Positions 15,385 through 23,512 of a DNA stretch of 62,945 nt are shown here, piece by piece. Numbering within the stretch: the stretch's first letter is position 1; each line of letters starts with the position of its first letter. A model generated the notes under the pieces. The model was not told where the DNA came from. It worked only from the letters and a program-made list of their open reading frames with translations, and did not search any database. Source of the DNA: a virus. The DNA lies in the IMG/VR virus record IMGVR_UViG_3300034257_000004, positions 1 through 62,945 of that record; one strand, 5' to 3'. The position numbers and the translations under genes were made by a program.

Positions 15385-16771
15385 CCATGGTCCTCGGTTT
15401 CACGGGCGGCTTGGTGCCGTTCCCGTTGTTGTGCCCTAGCATGTCTGGCGTCCGGAAAGTTACCAACCTACAGTTCATGTCCATAGGCTCTCGGAACTGT
15501 GGCCCCTCCCTCTGCTTCTTAACCAACAGCTCCTTCGTGTAAAAGTCTAGGCCCTCCTCGTGTGGGTCTCCGTGTAAGAACCCTACGAAGTCTGCGTCTT
15601 GTTCTATCTGTCCGGACTCCCTCAGGTCGTACAGCTCAGGTTCTCTGTTACCAGTCACGTTAGCACGACTCAGCTGACTCACCCAAATACCCGAGATCTC
15701 TCTACGCATACAGATCCCCTTCAGACCCCTAGATATACCTGACACCTCCTGTACCCTGCCGTCTCCGTGTTCTCCGGACATGAGTTGCATGTAGTCTACC
15801 AACAGGACGTCGCACCGTTTACCTAGACGTTCGTACTCTCCTAGCCAGCCGTCAACCTCCTGGATACTTATGCTAGAGTCGTCGAGCACTATAGGAACCG
15901 GACGCATGTCGCCTAGGGTCTCGAGTATCTTCTTGTACTCCTTCTCGGATATACCGGCGCTTATGTGGAACCTCTCCACGTCCGACTTGGCCGCTACCAT
16001 CCTGTCTATCAAGGACTCCCTGGGCATCTCCCTAGTCACTATGTAGACTCTACGACCGCTCTGTGCTATGTTACATGCTATGTCTAGCGCTAGTGTACTC
16101 TTGCCCATGGAAGGACGACCCGCAAGAACGTAGGTGTACCCTGGTACTAGTCCTCCGCCTATCATCCTCTTGTCTATGTTAGGGAAACCTGTAGGTATAG
16201 CGTTCGATATTCCTTTGTGAAAGAGCATGTACCGTAGAGCTATGTCGTCGTACAACTCGTCAATGCTCATCGGTCGTCTAGCGTTCTGTAGAGTACCGTG
16301 TGCCTCGGACAACTCTTGTATGATATCCTGGAACATTTTGTCCGGGTGGTCTGCTCCGTCCTGAAGAGCCGCGGCGAACTTGTAGGCCAACCGTATACCC
16401 CGCCGAGCCTTGGCCTTCTCCCTCAGGATCTCGGCGTAGGCGGTCACGTTAGTGAAGTGCGGAAGGCCGTACGTAAGCTGAGTTATGAACGTGATACCGC
16501 CGGCCTTCTCTAACAACCCGTTCTTCTTCAAGTGTTCGCCTATCACTATCGGGTTCAGGTCCTGACCTAGGTTGTTCACCTCGAGCATAGCCTGGTAGAT
16601 GTACCTATGATAGCTTATATGGAACCAGCCCGCGGGTATAAGTCTACGAGTTTGGTCTATCAACACGGGGTCCATCAGTATACCGCCCAGTATAGCGTGC
16701 TCCGCGTCGGCGTTGTGTGGCAACGACCCCTTAAGCAGGGGTTCGTTACTCTGCCTGCTCTCTGGTCCCAC
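15305..16771 (-). CDS. dnaB-like: DnaB-type replicative helicase
   Basis: This 488-residue protein has the full two-domain DnaB layout. The N-terminal helical domain carries NADAEHAILGGIL (20-32). The RecA-like domain has Walker A GRPSMGKST (218-226), Walker B VLLVDYMQLM (322-331) and SQLSR in the later motif. It is the hexameric 5'-3' helicase of the phage fork. It starts at GTG 16771 and overlaps the initiator gene, so the two are probably co-translated and act together at the origin. Confidence 0.95.
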   Translation of the reverse strand: MGPESRQSNEPLLKGSLPHNADAEHAILGGILMDPVLIDQTRRLIPAGWFHISYHRYIYQAMLEVNNLGQDLNPIVIGEHLKKNGLLEKAGGITFITQLTYGLPHFTNVTAYAEILREKAKARRGIRLAYKFAAALQDGADHPDKMFQDIIQELSEAHGTLQNARRPMSIDELYDDIALRYMLFHKGISNAIPTGFPNIDKRMIGGGLVPGYTYVLAGRPSMGKSTLALDIACNIAQSGRRVYIVTREMPRESLIDRMVAAKSDVERFHISAGISEKEYKKILETLGDMRPVPIVLDDSSISIQEVDGWLGEYERLGKRCDVLLVDYMQLMSGEHGDGRVQEVSGISRGLKGICMRREISGIWVSQLSRANVTGNREPELYDLRESGQIEQDADFVGFLHGDPHEEGLDFYTKELLVKKQREGPQFREPMDMNCRLVTFRTPDMLGHNNGNGTKPPVKPRTMGEEELVKKTRRGERLFTEEAVDKGRS

Positions 16772-17537
16772 TCTTCCACCTCTTCTCGGCTGCTTCCGAC
16801 CTCTTCTTCCTCACGTCTGTCGGTCCTTTGTTCTTTCCCTTGGACTCGTAGATACCTATGAACCTGTCTACATGAGGGTTGTCTCGACAGATCAGCTCTA
16901 TGTCGTTGTACTTGGTGTTGTTGTCATTCTCGCCCATGTTGTGAGGAGACAGCTTGCAACCGTCTATGGCGTGGAACAGCTGCTCATCCGTATAGTCCTT
17001 ACATCTGCCAGTTATCTTGGTGCGTCTCTTAGAATCTAAACTAGTCCTGGGTTTGTTCATAACCTGCTGCCAGTATTCAAAGATTCTGTTAACCCGTTCG
17101 GTCAAGTTTGTTTTTGAACTTGACATAAGTGTTTTTGTATTATGTTCTTTATCTGTAAGACTCCTTAATGAAGAACCTTGTTCTGAACCCGTGTGCACGT
17201 CGCGATCATCTATGTGCGCGCGAGGGGGATGCGCTAGAAGACGCCCGGGCGTCGTAGAAGACGCCCCCTCAAAATTCTCGAACAGTAGTTGATACTTATG
17301 TGAGCCGTTAACTCCTTTACCATCTTCTATATGCACCAGGTCGGTCTTCTGAAGTTTTCTTATTATCCTTTGGACTTGTCTCTGTAAAAGTCTAGCCTTG
17401 GTACCTAGTTCCGGTATACTTGGCGGGTAGGATATACCGTTGTCGTCCGCATTGTCTGCCAGTGCTAGAAGGATTATCAGTTCGCTACCAGTACACGGTG
17501 CAAACCTCCATACAAGATCCATCATTTTACTACTCAT
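16746..17537 (-). CDS. Replication initiator / helicase-loader-like protein
   Basis: This 263-residue protein has an N-terminal winged-helix of the replication protein type (PSIPELGTKARLLQRQVQRI, about 40-60). A linker follows, then a C-terminal domain with FEYWQQVMNKPRTSLDSKRR and VDRFIGIYES, typical of phage replisome-organiser proteins that precede DnaB. It probably binds the origin and recruits the helicase. The ATG follows AAGGA and is preceded by a ~160-base structured leader. Confidence 0.8.
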   Translation of the reverse strand: MSSKMMDLVWRFAPCTGSELIILLALADNADDNGISYPPSIPELGTKARLLQRQVQRIIRKLQKTDLVHIEDGKGVNGSHKYQLLFENFEGASSTTPGRLLAHPPRAHIDDRDVHTGSEQGSSLRSLTDKEHNTKTLMSSSKTNLTERVNRIFEYWQQVMNKPRTSLDSKRRTKITGRCKDYTDEQLFHAIDGCKLSPHNMGENDNNTKYNDIELICRDNPHVDRFIGIYESKGKNKGPTDVRKKRSEAAEKRWKSGTREQAE

Positions 17538-17563
17538 AAATTATCCTTGAAGACAGAAGTAGA

Positions 17564-17700
17564 AAGCCCTTAGTTGAGGGCTCTGGTACCCTTGGCAAAT
17601 TCACTTTTGACACACGGGCGGCATCAAAAGCAAAAGAGTTCAGAGCACCTCAACTAAAGGCTTGCCCGTAACCTTGTTCGGTTGCCACCCGAAGTTTGTG
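17564..17700 (-). ncRNA. Structured leader RNA with predicted pseudoknot, upstream of the initiator gene
   Basis: The leftward transcript from the promoter at 17707 has a leader of about 160 nt. P1 pairs 17564-17585 with 17641-17663 (21 bp, one mismatch, one bulge). P2 pairs 17604-17610 with 17624-17630 (7 bp). P3 pairs 17670-17673 with 17680-17683. The P2 loop (17611-17623) can pair with 17664-17669, directly beside P1 (6 bp), or instead with 17683-17691 (9 bp including one G-U that exists only in the leftward RNA). The exclusive pairings suggest a regulatory switch. An origin of replication is an alternative reading. I know no matching RNA family. Confidence 0.7.
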
Positions 17701-17706
17701 TCGAAT

Positions 17707-17736
17707 ACTATACACCGTAGGAGGTAATCTTGTAAA
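17707..17736 (-). promoter_or_regulatory. Promoter of the replication operon
   Basis: On the minus strand: TTTACA (17731-17736), an 18-bp spacer and TATAGT (17707-17712), preceded by AAAGG as in other promoters of this phage. The start site would be near 17700, just before the leader structures. It drives the initiator, helicase, NinG-like and RuvC-like genes. Confidence 0.75.
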
Positions 17737-17745
17737 CCTTTGATT

Positions 17746-18210
17746 TTAGTAGATCTTCACGACCTCTATGTCTACCTCGCACAGGAACACTTCAGTAATA
17801 GGCCACAACTTGGTCCACTTGTCCTCTACCCCCTCAGTCAGTGCTACCTCTTGGAAGACTATCCGAGACACACCAACTTGCGACAGGAGCATAGCGCAGT
17901 GCAAACACGGGAAGAACCCATAGATGTATATGGAGCACTCGTACAGACTTATGCCCGTCAATGAAGCGTTGCAGATAACATTCTCCTCGGCGTGTATAGT
18001 AAGGGAGTAGTCGTTGGCCTGCCTCTTACGCTCTTCGTCTACTACTCCACGTGGGTATCCGTTGAAACCGCTCGCCTGGACCTGGCCGAACGGTCCTATC
18101 GCTATAGCACCTATCCTTATCTCCGGGTGCTTAGAGAACTGGGACACAGCCTTGGCCAAGTCCATGTACAGCAGACGCCACTTATGGCTCTGTTTCCTCT
18201 CGTGTCTCAT
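17746..18210 (-). CDS. Deoxycytidylate deaminase
   Basis: This 154-residue protein has the zinc-dependent deaminase signature: HAEEN (73-77) with the catalytic Glu, and PCLHC (101-105) with the two zinc cysteines. FNGYPRG and the N-terminal WRLLYMDLAK helix are typical of dCMP deaminases. It converts dCMP to dUMP. With the MazG-like gene upstream and the thymidylate synthase homologue at 55878, it forms the nucleotide pathway of the phage. The ATG follows AAAGGA. Confidence 0.9.
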   Translation of the reverse strand: MRHERKQSHKWRLLYMDLAKAVSQFSKHPEIRIGAIAIGPFGQVQASGFNGYPRGVVDEERKRQANDYSLTIHAEENVICNASLTGISLYECSIYIYGFFPCLHCAMLLSQVGVSRIVFQEVALTEGVEDKWTKLWPITEVFLCEVDIEVVKIY

Positions 18211-18502
18211 AGTGCATATCCTTTCGTACTATAGGTGGTAGTTGGTTGTGCCGCTGTTTAGACGGACACATTATGTCCAGACGCTCAGCAAGGTCGTTGA
18301 GCTCTGATATTTTTATGTCTATCTCTGCTACCAGATTCGGACCGCCTTTGTCCCTGGACTCGTATGCCCGTACCAGACCTCCTGTGAGGTCAACCAGTGC
18401 AGAGTGAATCTTGGAGTATAGAGCACGACAAGCCTCATATATCTCCTTCTGCTCCTGCTCGTTAAGTGTCTTGGTCATTTGAGCATTCTCCTCTTTGCTC
18501 AT
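18182..18502 (-). CDS. Hypothetical helical protein
   Basis: It encodes up to 106 residues, mostly helical and charged. A second ATG at 18478 has a better ribosome site (AGAGGAG), giving 98 residues. The start at 18502 overlaps the stop of the upstream gene. It lies between two nucleotide-metabolism genes. No domain recognised. Confidence 0.6.
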   Translation of the reverse strand: MSKEENAQMTKTLNEQEQKEIYEACRALYSKIHSALVDLTGGLVRAYESRDKGGPNLVAEIDIKISELNDLAERLDIMCPSKQRHNQLPPIVRKDMHYETREETEP

Positions 18503-19248
18503 TAGAAGTGTTCTTCTTCTCCCCAGTTTTTCTTAGGATTATTGAACAAATCCATTTGGGTATCCTGCCCTTGCATCTTACCTTCCAGCCACTCAACCAT
18601 GAATGAATAGTAAGCCATAGCGTCTCCACAAGTGTCGATCAATGACTCAAACTTCGGTTCCTGTCCTTCTCTTATATTGCCAAGCACAGACCTGAACCGG
18701 AGCATCTTCTTGTTGAGCTCGTACTCAAGATCGTTCACCCCGTGTATAAAGTACTCACCCTTCATTACTCCACTGGAGTTATAGTCTACAGCTTTGTCCA
18801 ATATATGCTTCTTGATAGCCTTCATCATGAACAAGGCACAGTATGGAAACGACGGAGCCAGTTGCCCAGAACTCATCTCTAGTAGTCCTACATTGTCGTC
18901 GTGTCTCGGTGCTACCCAACCCTCAGGTTTCACTAAGTCTTGTCCATCGGATCCAGGACGAGTAGCGTTTGCGCCCGAGACCTTCTTCATGTTGGCCTCG
19001 AATACCCGGTCCCAGGCTCTTTGTCCGTCTACTTTTGCTAGATCCAACAAACCTATAGTCACCACCATAAGGTCTATCAGTCCGTCTACTATATCCTCTG
19101 GTCTACCCTCGTCCGCCGATGTTATAGTCTCTGTCAACTCTTCTAGACAGAAGGCAAGTCTGAACCCCAGGAAGTGTGGGTCCATCCTCTGCTCGTGCCC
19201 GTAGTGTTTGTGCATGTCTGCGATGTCTTTGAAAAGGTCCTTGCTCAT
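18502..19248 (-). CDS. MazG-like nucleotide pyrophosphohydrolase fused to a DUF1599-like domain
   Basis: In this 248-residue protein, residues 1-115 match the all-alpha MazG/HisE pyrophosphohydrolase fold. EELTE (36-40) and EDIVDGLIDL (51-60) supply the metal-binding acidic residues, and VKPEGWVAPRHD is typical of phage members. Residues about 145-225 (FIHGVNDLEYELNKKMLRFRS, FESLIDTCGDAMAYYSF) resemble DUF1599, also called nucleotide-modification-associated domain 1. The enzyme should hydrolyse an NTP or dNTP to NMP and pyrophosphate. Substrate unknown; dCTP or a related nucleotide is my inference from context. Confidence 0.8.
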   Translation of the reverse strand: MSKDLFKDIADMHKHYGHEQRMDPHFLGFRLAFCLEELTETITSADEGRPEDIVDGLIDLMVVTIGLLDLAKVDGQRAWDRVFEANMKKVSGANATRPGSDGQDLVKPEGWVAPRHDDNVGLLEMSSGQLAPSFPYCALFMMKAIKKHILDKAVDYNSSGVMKGEYFIHGVNDLEYELNKKMLRFRSVLGNIREGQEPKFESLIDTCGDAMAYYSFMVEWLEGKMQGQDTQMDLFNNPKKNWGEEEHF

Positions 19249-19607
19249 TTGGTCGCTCCCTTGTAATGTTTGAGGCAGGCCTCAAGGTTGTAGACTACTC
19301 TCTCCTCGTCGTCCTGCCAGAACATGCCATCAAGGTTACCCTTGTTCCTGTGCATATAGAGAGAGCTCCTAGATACGGATGTACCCTGTAATTCTAGCTT
19401 GGTCATAAGGTCCTTCTCGCTGACCAGCGTGATGCCCTGGAGATTGTGCTCCTGCACGTACCTAGCGTTGTTGAGCCTCAGAGCCTCGGTCAGAGCCTTA
19501 TCCAGGGACGTACCCCTCACGATCGACAGGTTGTTCATAGTATCTAGTGCCTCTAACGCCCTGTCGTCTGTGATGTTCCAGCGAAAGTTCTTCTTCACCT
19601 CTGCCAT
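19245..19607 (-). CDS. Hypothetical protein, first gene of the leftward replication arm
   Basis: It encodes 120 residues from ATG 19607, chosen for GGAGGAACAGT just upstream. It is helical. KLELQGTSVSRSSLYMHRNKG looks like a helix-turn-helix recognition segment, so a DNA-binding role is possible but unproven. It is divergent from the DNA polymerase gene across a 109-bp control region. Confidence 0.6.
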   Translation of the reverse strand: MAEVKKNFRWNITDDRALEALDTMNNLSIVRGTSLDKALTEALRLNNARYVQEHNLQGITLVSEKDLMTKLELQGTSVSRSSLYMHRNKGNLDGMFWQDDEERVVYNLEACLKHYKGATK

Positions 19608-19716
19608 ACTGTTCCTCCGTGAACTGTATGTTAACACACATAGTGCCGCATCGTATACACTTATTTTGTTTTTTTGTGTACATACAGAACAAAACGGTGT
19701 ACACTGTCGTTCACTT
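19608..19716. promoter_or_regulatory. Divergent control region between replication arms
   Basis: This 109-bp AT-rich gap has T7 and T4 tracts on the plus strand. TGTACA palindromes occur twice, at about 19677 and 19698. On the minus strand TGTACA with a 17-base spacer and TGTATACGAT is a possible promoter for the leftward arm. I see no equally good rightward promoter, so polymerase expression may depend on an activator. Confidence 0.45.
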
Positions 19717-21570
19717 ATGAAGCATAAACCCCAACTCTTCATGTCCAAGGAGGACTACCCGGGTCTACGGACAGACACATGGGTCGTCACCAACAGCCAG
19801 CTAGTGAAGGGCTGTTTGGAAAGAGTCACTGGGAAGTACGCCGGCGTAGACTCTGAGACTACCGGGCTAGACCCGCTCATGCCACCGGTGAGGACACGAC
19901 TCATACAGCTGTCGAATGGGATCAATACTGTACTGTTCGACTTAGACTGTCTCGGGGTACGAGCCAAGACTGCCATAGCGAGGTGGCTTGAGGATAGGAA
20001 CAGGGTCAAGATCATCCACAACGGGAAGTTCGACCTCAAGTTTCTCATACACGATCTATCGGTAGGAGATGTTGGACCGCTATTCGACACGCTAATAGCC
20101 TCGCAGCTGTTGACTCTAGGAGACCGTACCATCAGACACAAGCTAGAGGCGGTAGCTCAAAGGATGGGCATAGAAGTCGACAAGGAGTATCAGCGGTCGG
20201 ACTGGTCAGGACCCCTGTCTATAGGACAACTGATATACGCATCGAACGATGCCTCGGTTCTATTACCTATCAGGGAGCGACAAGTGGCGGAGTGTAAGAA
20301 GAACGGACTGGTGAAGGCCTTCCAGCTCGAGTTCGAGGCTGTGCAGCCCACGGCACAGATGGAGCTGAACGGTATGCTGCTGGACAGGAAGAAGTGGATG
20401 AGACTTCTCAAGGACTCCCAGGAGCGATGTCAAGAGGTAGAGGAACAACTGTTCCAGCACCTGAAGCCTAGGGCCGGCGATACCCTGCCTATGTTCGAGG
20501 GTATAGGAGTATTCAACCTGAACAGTAATGACGAGCTCAAGTTAAGGCTCAAGGAGATAGGAGTCAAGCTGCCTACTGTCTTGGACGACGAGACAGGTCT
20601 GGAGAAGGATACCACGCTGCTCGACAAGATGGCCCAGATAGCAGACACACACCCTGTTATCAAGTTGGTCATAGAGCACAGGATACTTCGTAAACGAATA
20701 ACGAGCTACGGCCTCAAGTTTCTCAGGCACATTAACCCGTACGACGGACGGGCACACCCAGACTTCAAGCAAATAGGTACGGTCACTGGACGGTACACCG
20801 CGAAGGAACCACCGCTTCACGGTATACCTAAGCGCTCCGACCATCGAGAGTGCCTCGTTGCACCGGAGGGATACAAGCTGGTATGGGGAGACTACTCACA
20901 AATCGAGCTGAGGATACTCGCCGAGCTCTGCAAGGACGAGAACGTCCTAGAAGCATTCGCGTCGGGCAAAGACTTCCACGAGCACACGGCCAGCCAAGTC
21001 TTCGGTGTAAGGATGGACTTGGTTCAGGACGTACAGCGCAGAAGAGCTAAGGATCTGAACTTCGGAGAGGTGTACGGGGTCGGCGATAAACGGTTCGGTG
21101 AGAGAGCGGGTATAGGACAAGATGAGGTCAAACGTATAAGAGCAGCGTACGCCAAAGCCTATCCTCAGCAGAACAAATACCTCACCAATGTTGCACAGAA
21201 CGCCGTGGTACAAGGATATTGCAGAACAATGTCCGGGAAGATCATCTGGTTCCAAGTGAACAGGAACGATAAGCAGCAGGTGGCAGCGGTAGGGAGACAC
21301 GGCAAGAACTACCCGATACAGGGAAGTTCAGCGGACATCACCAAGAGAGCTATGCGGTTGGTCCACGACGCGATACAGGGCAAGGACATCCTCTTAGTAC
21401 ACTGCGCACATGACGAGCTGGTTCTACAGGTAAGAGACGACCTAGTACACGAGGCCACGGTCCTGCTGAAGACCTGCATGGTACAGGCCGGCGAAGAGTA
21501 CCTGAAGATCGTCAAGGTGGTAGTAGATACACAGTTCAACCAGTTCTGGGCCAAGGTGAAAGAGGACTGA
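19717..21570 (+). CDS. Family A DNA polymerase with 3'-5' exonuclease domain
   Basis: This 617-residue replicative polymerase is of the DNA polymerase I type. The exonuclease domain has GVDSETTGLDP (first catalytic Asp and Glu) and HNGKFDLKFL. The polymerase domain has motif A WGDYSQIELRILAEL, motif B RRRAKDLNFGEVYG and motif C VHCAHDELVLQ. No 5' nuclease domain is present. I chose ATG 19717. ATG 19741 is also possible, and neither has a clear ribosome site, which hints at special initiation. Confidence 0.95.
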   Translation: MKHKPQLFMSKEDYPGLRTDTWVVTNSQLVKGCLERVTGKYAGVDSETTGLDPLMPPVRTRLIQLSNGINTVLFDLDCLGVRAKTAIARWLEDRNRVKIIHNGKFDLKFLIHDLSVGDVGPLFDTLIASQLLTLGDRTIRHKLEAVAQRMGIEVDKEYQRSDWSGPLSIGQLIYASNDASVLLPIRERQVAECKKNGLVKAFQLEFEAVQPTAQMELNGMLLDRKKWMRLLKDSQERCQEVEEQLFQHLKPRAGDTLPMFEGIGVFNLNSNDELKLRLKEIGVKLPTVLDDETGLEKDTTLLDKMAQIADTHPVIKLVIEHRILRKRITSYGLKFLRHINPYDGRAHPDFKQIGTVTGRYTAKEPPLHGIPKRSDHRECLVAPEGYKLVWGDYSQIELRILAELCKDENVLEAFASGKDFHEHTASQVFGVRMDLVQDVQRRRAKDLNFGEVYGVGDKRFGERAGIGQDEVKRIRAAYAKAYPQQNKYLTNVAQNAVVQGYCRTMSGKIIWFQVNRNDKQQVAAVGRHGKNYPIQGSSADITKRAMRLVHDAIQGKDILLVHCAHDELVLQVRDDLVHEATVLLKTCMVQAGEEYLKIVKVVVDTQFNQFWAKVKED

Positions 21571-21851
21571 TGAAGATACCTCGAGACATACAGGTCATGA
21601 AGGTAGCATGTGAGACCTGTCCGTTCGAAGGAGCGCACCCAAATCTATTGGAGCAGGACGTGCTACTAGAGTATACCCTGAAGATAGTCAATCTAGAATC
21701 CCAACATCTCTGTCATACAGTAGATAACAAGAAGGTATGCAGGGGTGGAAGGAATATCATGCTCCGTGTCATGTGTGCTAAGGGTCTACTGACCCAGCCG
21801 ACTGATGAGTGCTTCGACGAGACACGGGCTAAGTATTTACCAAAGGAATAG
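21570..21851 (+). CDS. Conserved Cys/His-rich phage protein
   Basis: This 93-residue protein has ACETCPFEG near residue 14, SQHLCH near 49 and KKVCRGGRNIMLR near 58. The spaced cysteines suggest a metal site. I recall similar proteins downstream of polymerase genes in other phages, with no known function. Its start overlaps the polymerase stop by one base. Confidence 0.75.
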   Translation: MKIPRDIQVMKVACETCPFEGAHPNLLEQDVLLEYTLKIVNLESQHLCHTVDNKKVCRGGRNIMLRVMCAKGLLTQPTDECFDETRAKYLPKE

Positions 21852-21856
21852 AAGAT

Positions 21857-22258
21857 ATGAACCTTGTATATAGACACTCTGGTAAACCACCTGAGACACC
21901 AATAATTCATGGAAGGGCCTCTACCTATACTAACCTTGGATGTAGATGTGGACCATGCACCCAAGCTGTCCGTGATTATAATAAAAAGAGTGGTAGATCT
22001 AGAATAGCTAGCAGAAAACTAAGTGGTTGTGAAGAAGTATCAGAAGAGTTTTGTGTAAACCTGTTCAATAAGCAAGGCGGTAAGTGCGCAATCTGTAAAA
22101 GAGAATTGGTATGGCCAGATAAGAACACAAACGTCGACCATGACCATTCGACAGGGAAGATCAGAGGCATTCTTTGTGGGAAGTGTAACAGAGGACTAGG
22201 GTCATTTCAAGATGACGCTTCGATACTTCGTCGAGCTGTAAAGTATCTTTCGAACTAA
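21857..22258 (+). CDS. Endonuclease VII-like HNH nuclease (copy 1)
   Basis: It encodes 133 residues. The C-terminal 80 carry the recombination endonuclease VII pattern: CAICKRELVWPD, the DHDHSTGKIRGILC core with catalytic His/Asp, and CNRGLG with the second zinc cysteine. The N terminus has a further Cys pair (CRCGPC). It resembles the gene at 28501. Its AT-rich codon use differs from its neighbours. The stop lies two bases before a -35 box. It may be a mobile nuclease or resolve branched DNA. Confidence 0.85.
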   Translation: MNLVYRHSGKPPETPIIHGRASTYTNLGCRCGPCTQAVRDYNKKSGRSRIASRKLSGCEEVSEEFCVNLFNKQGGKCAICKRELVWPDKNTNVDHDHSTGKIRGILCGKCNRGLGSFQDDASILRRAVKYLSN

Positions 22259-22289
22259 GGTTTACATTTAGTTCGACTAAGTGTATAAT
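22251..22289 (+). promoter_or_regulatory. Strong promoter with flanking dyad
   Basis: TTTACA (22261-22266), 17 bp, TATAAT (22284-22289): a near-consensus sigma70 promoter with AAGG before the -35. The inverted repeat CGAACTAA (22251-22258) and TTAGTTCG (22268-22275) brackets the -35, and TTAGT-TCG-ACTAA overlaps it, so a regulator site is likely. It overlaps the end of the endonuclease VII-like gene. Confidence 0.85.
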
Positions 22290-22331
22290 GAACGCGGCCT
22301 TGGCCGAACCCGACAGAAAGGACATAAGAAT

Positions 22332-22619
22332 ATGACCGGCGAGAAGCTAACCATGAAGCGTACCCACAGGCATACCGTAGAGGTTACCGGACCTTGCCCC
22401 TTCCCGGTAGACATGCTGCGGTACGACGGGTGCTGGCCCGCAGAAGAGCGTGACTCAAATACCATAGCTCGTACACTCAACCCTATGGAGGACAACTGGA
22501 ACGTGCCGTACACGGTGCGTCTTGTGAAGTTCGACACAGCGAAACCTACCTGGGGTACAGCACGCTGGGAGAGCTTCAAGGCAGAGCTTAAGGAGGTAGA
22601 CTTCTATGAACCCAAGTAA
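22332..22619 (+). CDS. Hypothetical protein
   Basis: It encodes 95 residues from ATG 22332. An earlier in-frame start would lie upstream of the predicted transcription start. AAAGGAC precedes it. The protein is basic at the N terminus with GPCPFPVDM and a Trp-rich second half. It is the first gene behind the promoter at 22261. Function unknown. Confidence 0.65.
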   Translation: MTGEKLTMKRTHRHTVEVTGPCPFPVDMLRYDGCWPAEERDSNTIARTLNPMEDNWNVPYTVRLVKFDTAKPTWGTARWESFKAELKEVDFYEPK

Positions 22620-23013
22620 CGAACCATTCAAAACCTTCGGACAAGAACCCGTAGACTACGTGTACTCCTTCAAAGGTCTAGGCAACTTCCCGTCTAAGTG
22701 TCGGATCCGTATATTTAAGAGTAAGAAGGAACATTTCAAGGACGCGGTAGTTGTGGTAGCCACGGAGTTGAAGGAAAACCCAGGCACCTCCGTCACTAAC
22801 TTCGCGGAGCAGCTAGCTACACTGGTAGCTGCTCGTCACAGGATAGACCTGTACAAGTTGGTATGGGTAGAACACTACCGCCCTAACGAACGCGACGAAT
22901 CGTTCGATAGGGTAACCTTCAATCTAAGACCGGACGGTAAGACGCTGTACGAGGCAAAGTGGAACGAGCTGACCAGGACCAAGGTACAGGAAATAGTAGA
23001 GGGCTCGCTGTGA
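22606..23013 (+). CDS. Hypothetical protein
   Basis: This 135-residue alpha/beta protein has several strands (DAVVVVATEL, YKLVWVEHY) and a long helix (TNFAEQLATLVAA). No catalytic motif is visible. It overlaps its neighbours on both sides and is part of the operon behind the promoter at 22261. Confidence 0.65.
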   Translation: MNPSNEPFKTFGQEPVDYVYSFKGLGNFPSKCRIRIFKSKKEHFKDAVVVVATELKENPGTSVTNFAEQLATLVAARHRIDLYKLVWVEHYRPNERDESFDRVTFNLRPDGKTLYEAKWNELTRTKVQEIVEGSL

Positions 23014-23456
23014 CCGACCAACAGGAGTGGCCCTACGATCGTCAGGAACGACACGCCCTGTGGAAGACCATGAACATGGCTACGCTGAGGTCCAGCGGGC
23101 TGACGTTCAGGGAGACCAACAACGGCGAGACGATCCTTTTCAGAGAGAAGTCTAAGCCTATGGTAGACTTCTTCCCTTCAACCGGACGGTGGCGGATAGT
23201 AGGTCGTCACCCCAAAACCTTCCGCGGAGGAGCCAGAGCGTTCCTGCCGTGGTATAAGAAACAAGGAGCAACACCTATGAGTACCAAGAAACCGGGCACT
23301 CAGGAAGAGACAGCCCACACAGAGAACGTACCGGACGGTACACAACAAGACCAGGGACAACCGCCAGTACAAACCGATCAAACGGCTGAGCGTAAGCCGG
23401 ATCGGTTAGAAGAACGGCCTTGGCACGAGCGCACGGACGCAACAACTAAGGAGTAA
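23010..23456 (+). CDS. Hypothetical protein with disordered C-terminal tail
   Basis: It encodes 148 residues from GTG 23010, overlapping the previous stop. Residues 1-85 hold a compact basic domain (TLRSSGLTFRETNNG, FFPSTGRWRIVG). The remainder is Gln/Thr/Glu/Arg-rich and probably disordered. I recognise no family. Confidence 0.65.
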   Translation: MTDQQEWPYDRQERHALWKTMNMATLRSSGLTFRETNNGETILFREKSKPMVDFFPSTGRWRIVGRHPKTFRGGARAFLPWYKKQGATPMSTKKPGTQEETAHTENVPDGTQQDQGQPPVQTDQTAERKPDRLEERPWHERTDATTKE

Positions 23457-23469
23457 CAAGGGGAGGCAC

Positions 23470-23490
23470 GGGGCGAGCCCTAGTCGCCCC
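23470..23490 (+). terminator. Intergenic GC-rich hairpin without U-run
   Basis: GGGGCGA (23470-23476) and TCGCCCC (23484-23490) form a 7-bp stem with a 7-base loop. No T-run follows, so it may be a partial terminator, a processing site or a stabiliser between two operon segments. Confidence 0.4.
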
Positions 23491-23512
23491 CTCAACCAAG
23501 GAGCTTAACACG

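Noticed and set aside
17564-17663. tRNA or hammerhead-type ribozyme in the structured leader
   Set aside because: No acceptor-TPsiC pattern, and no CUGAUGA/GAAA hammerhead core on either strand.
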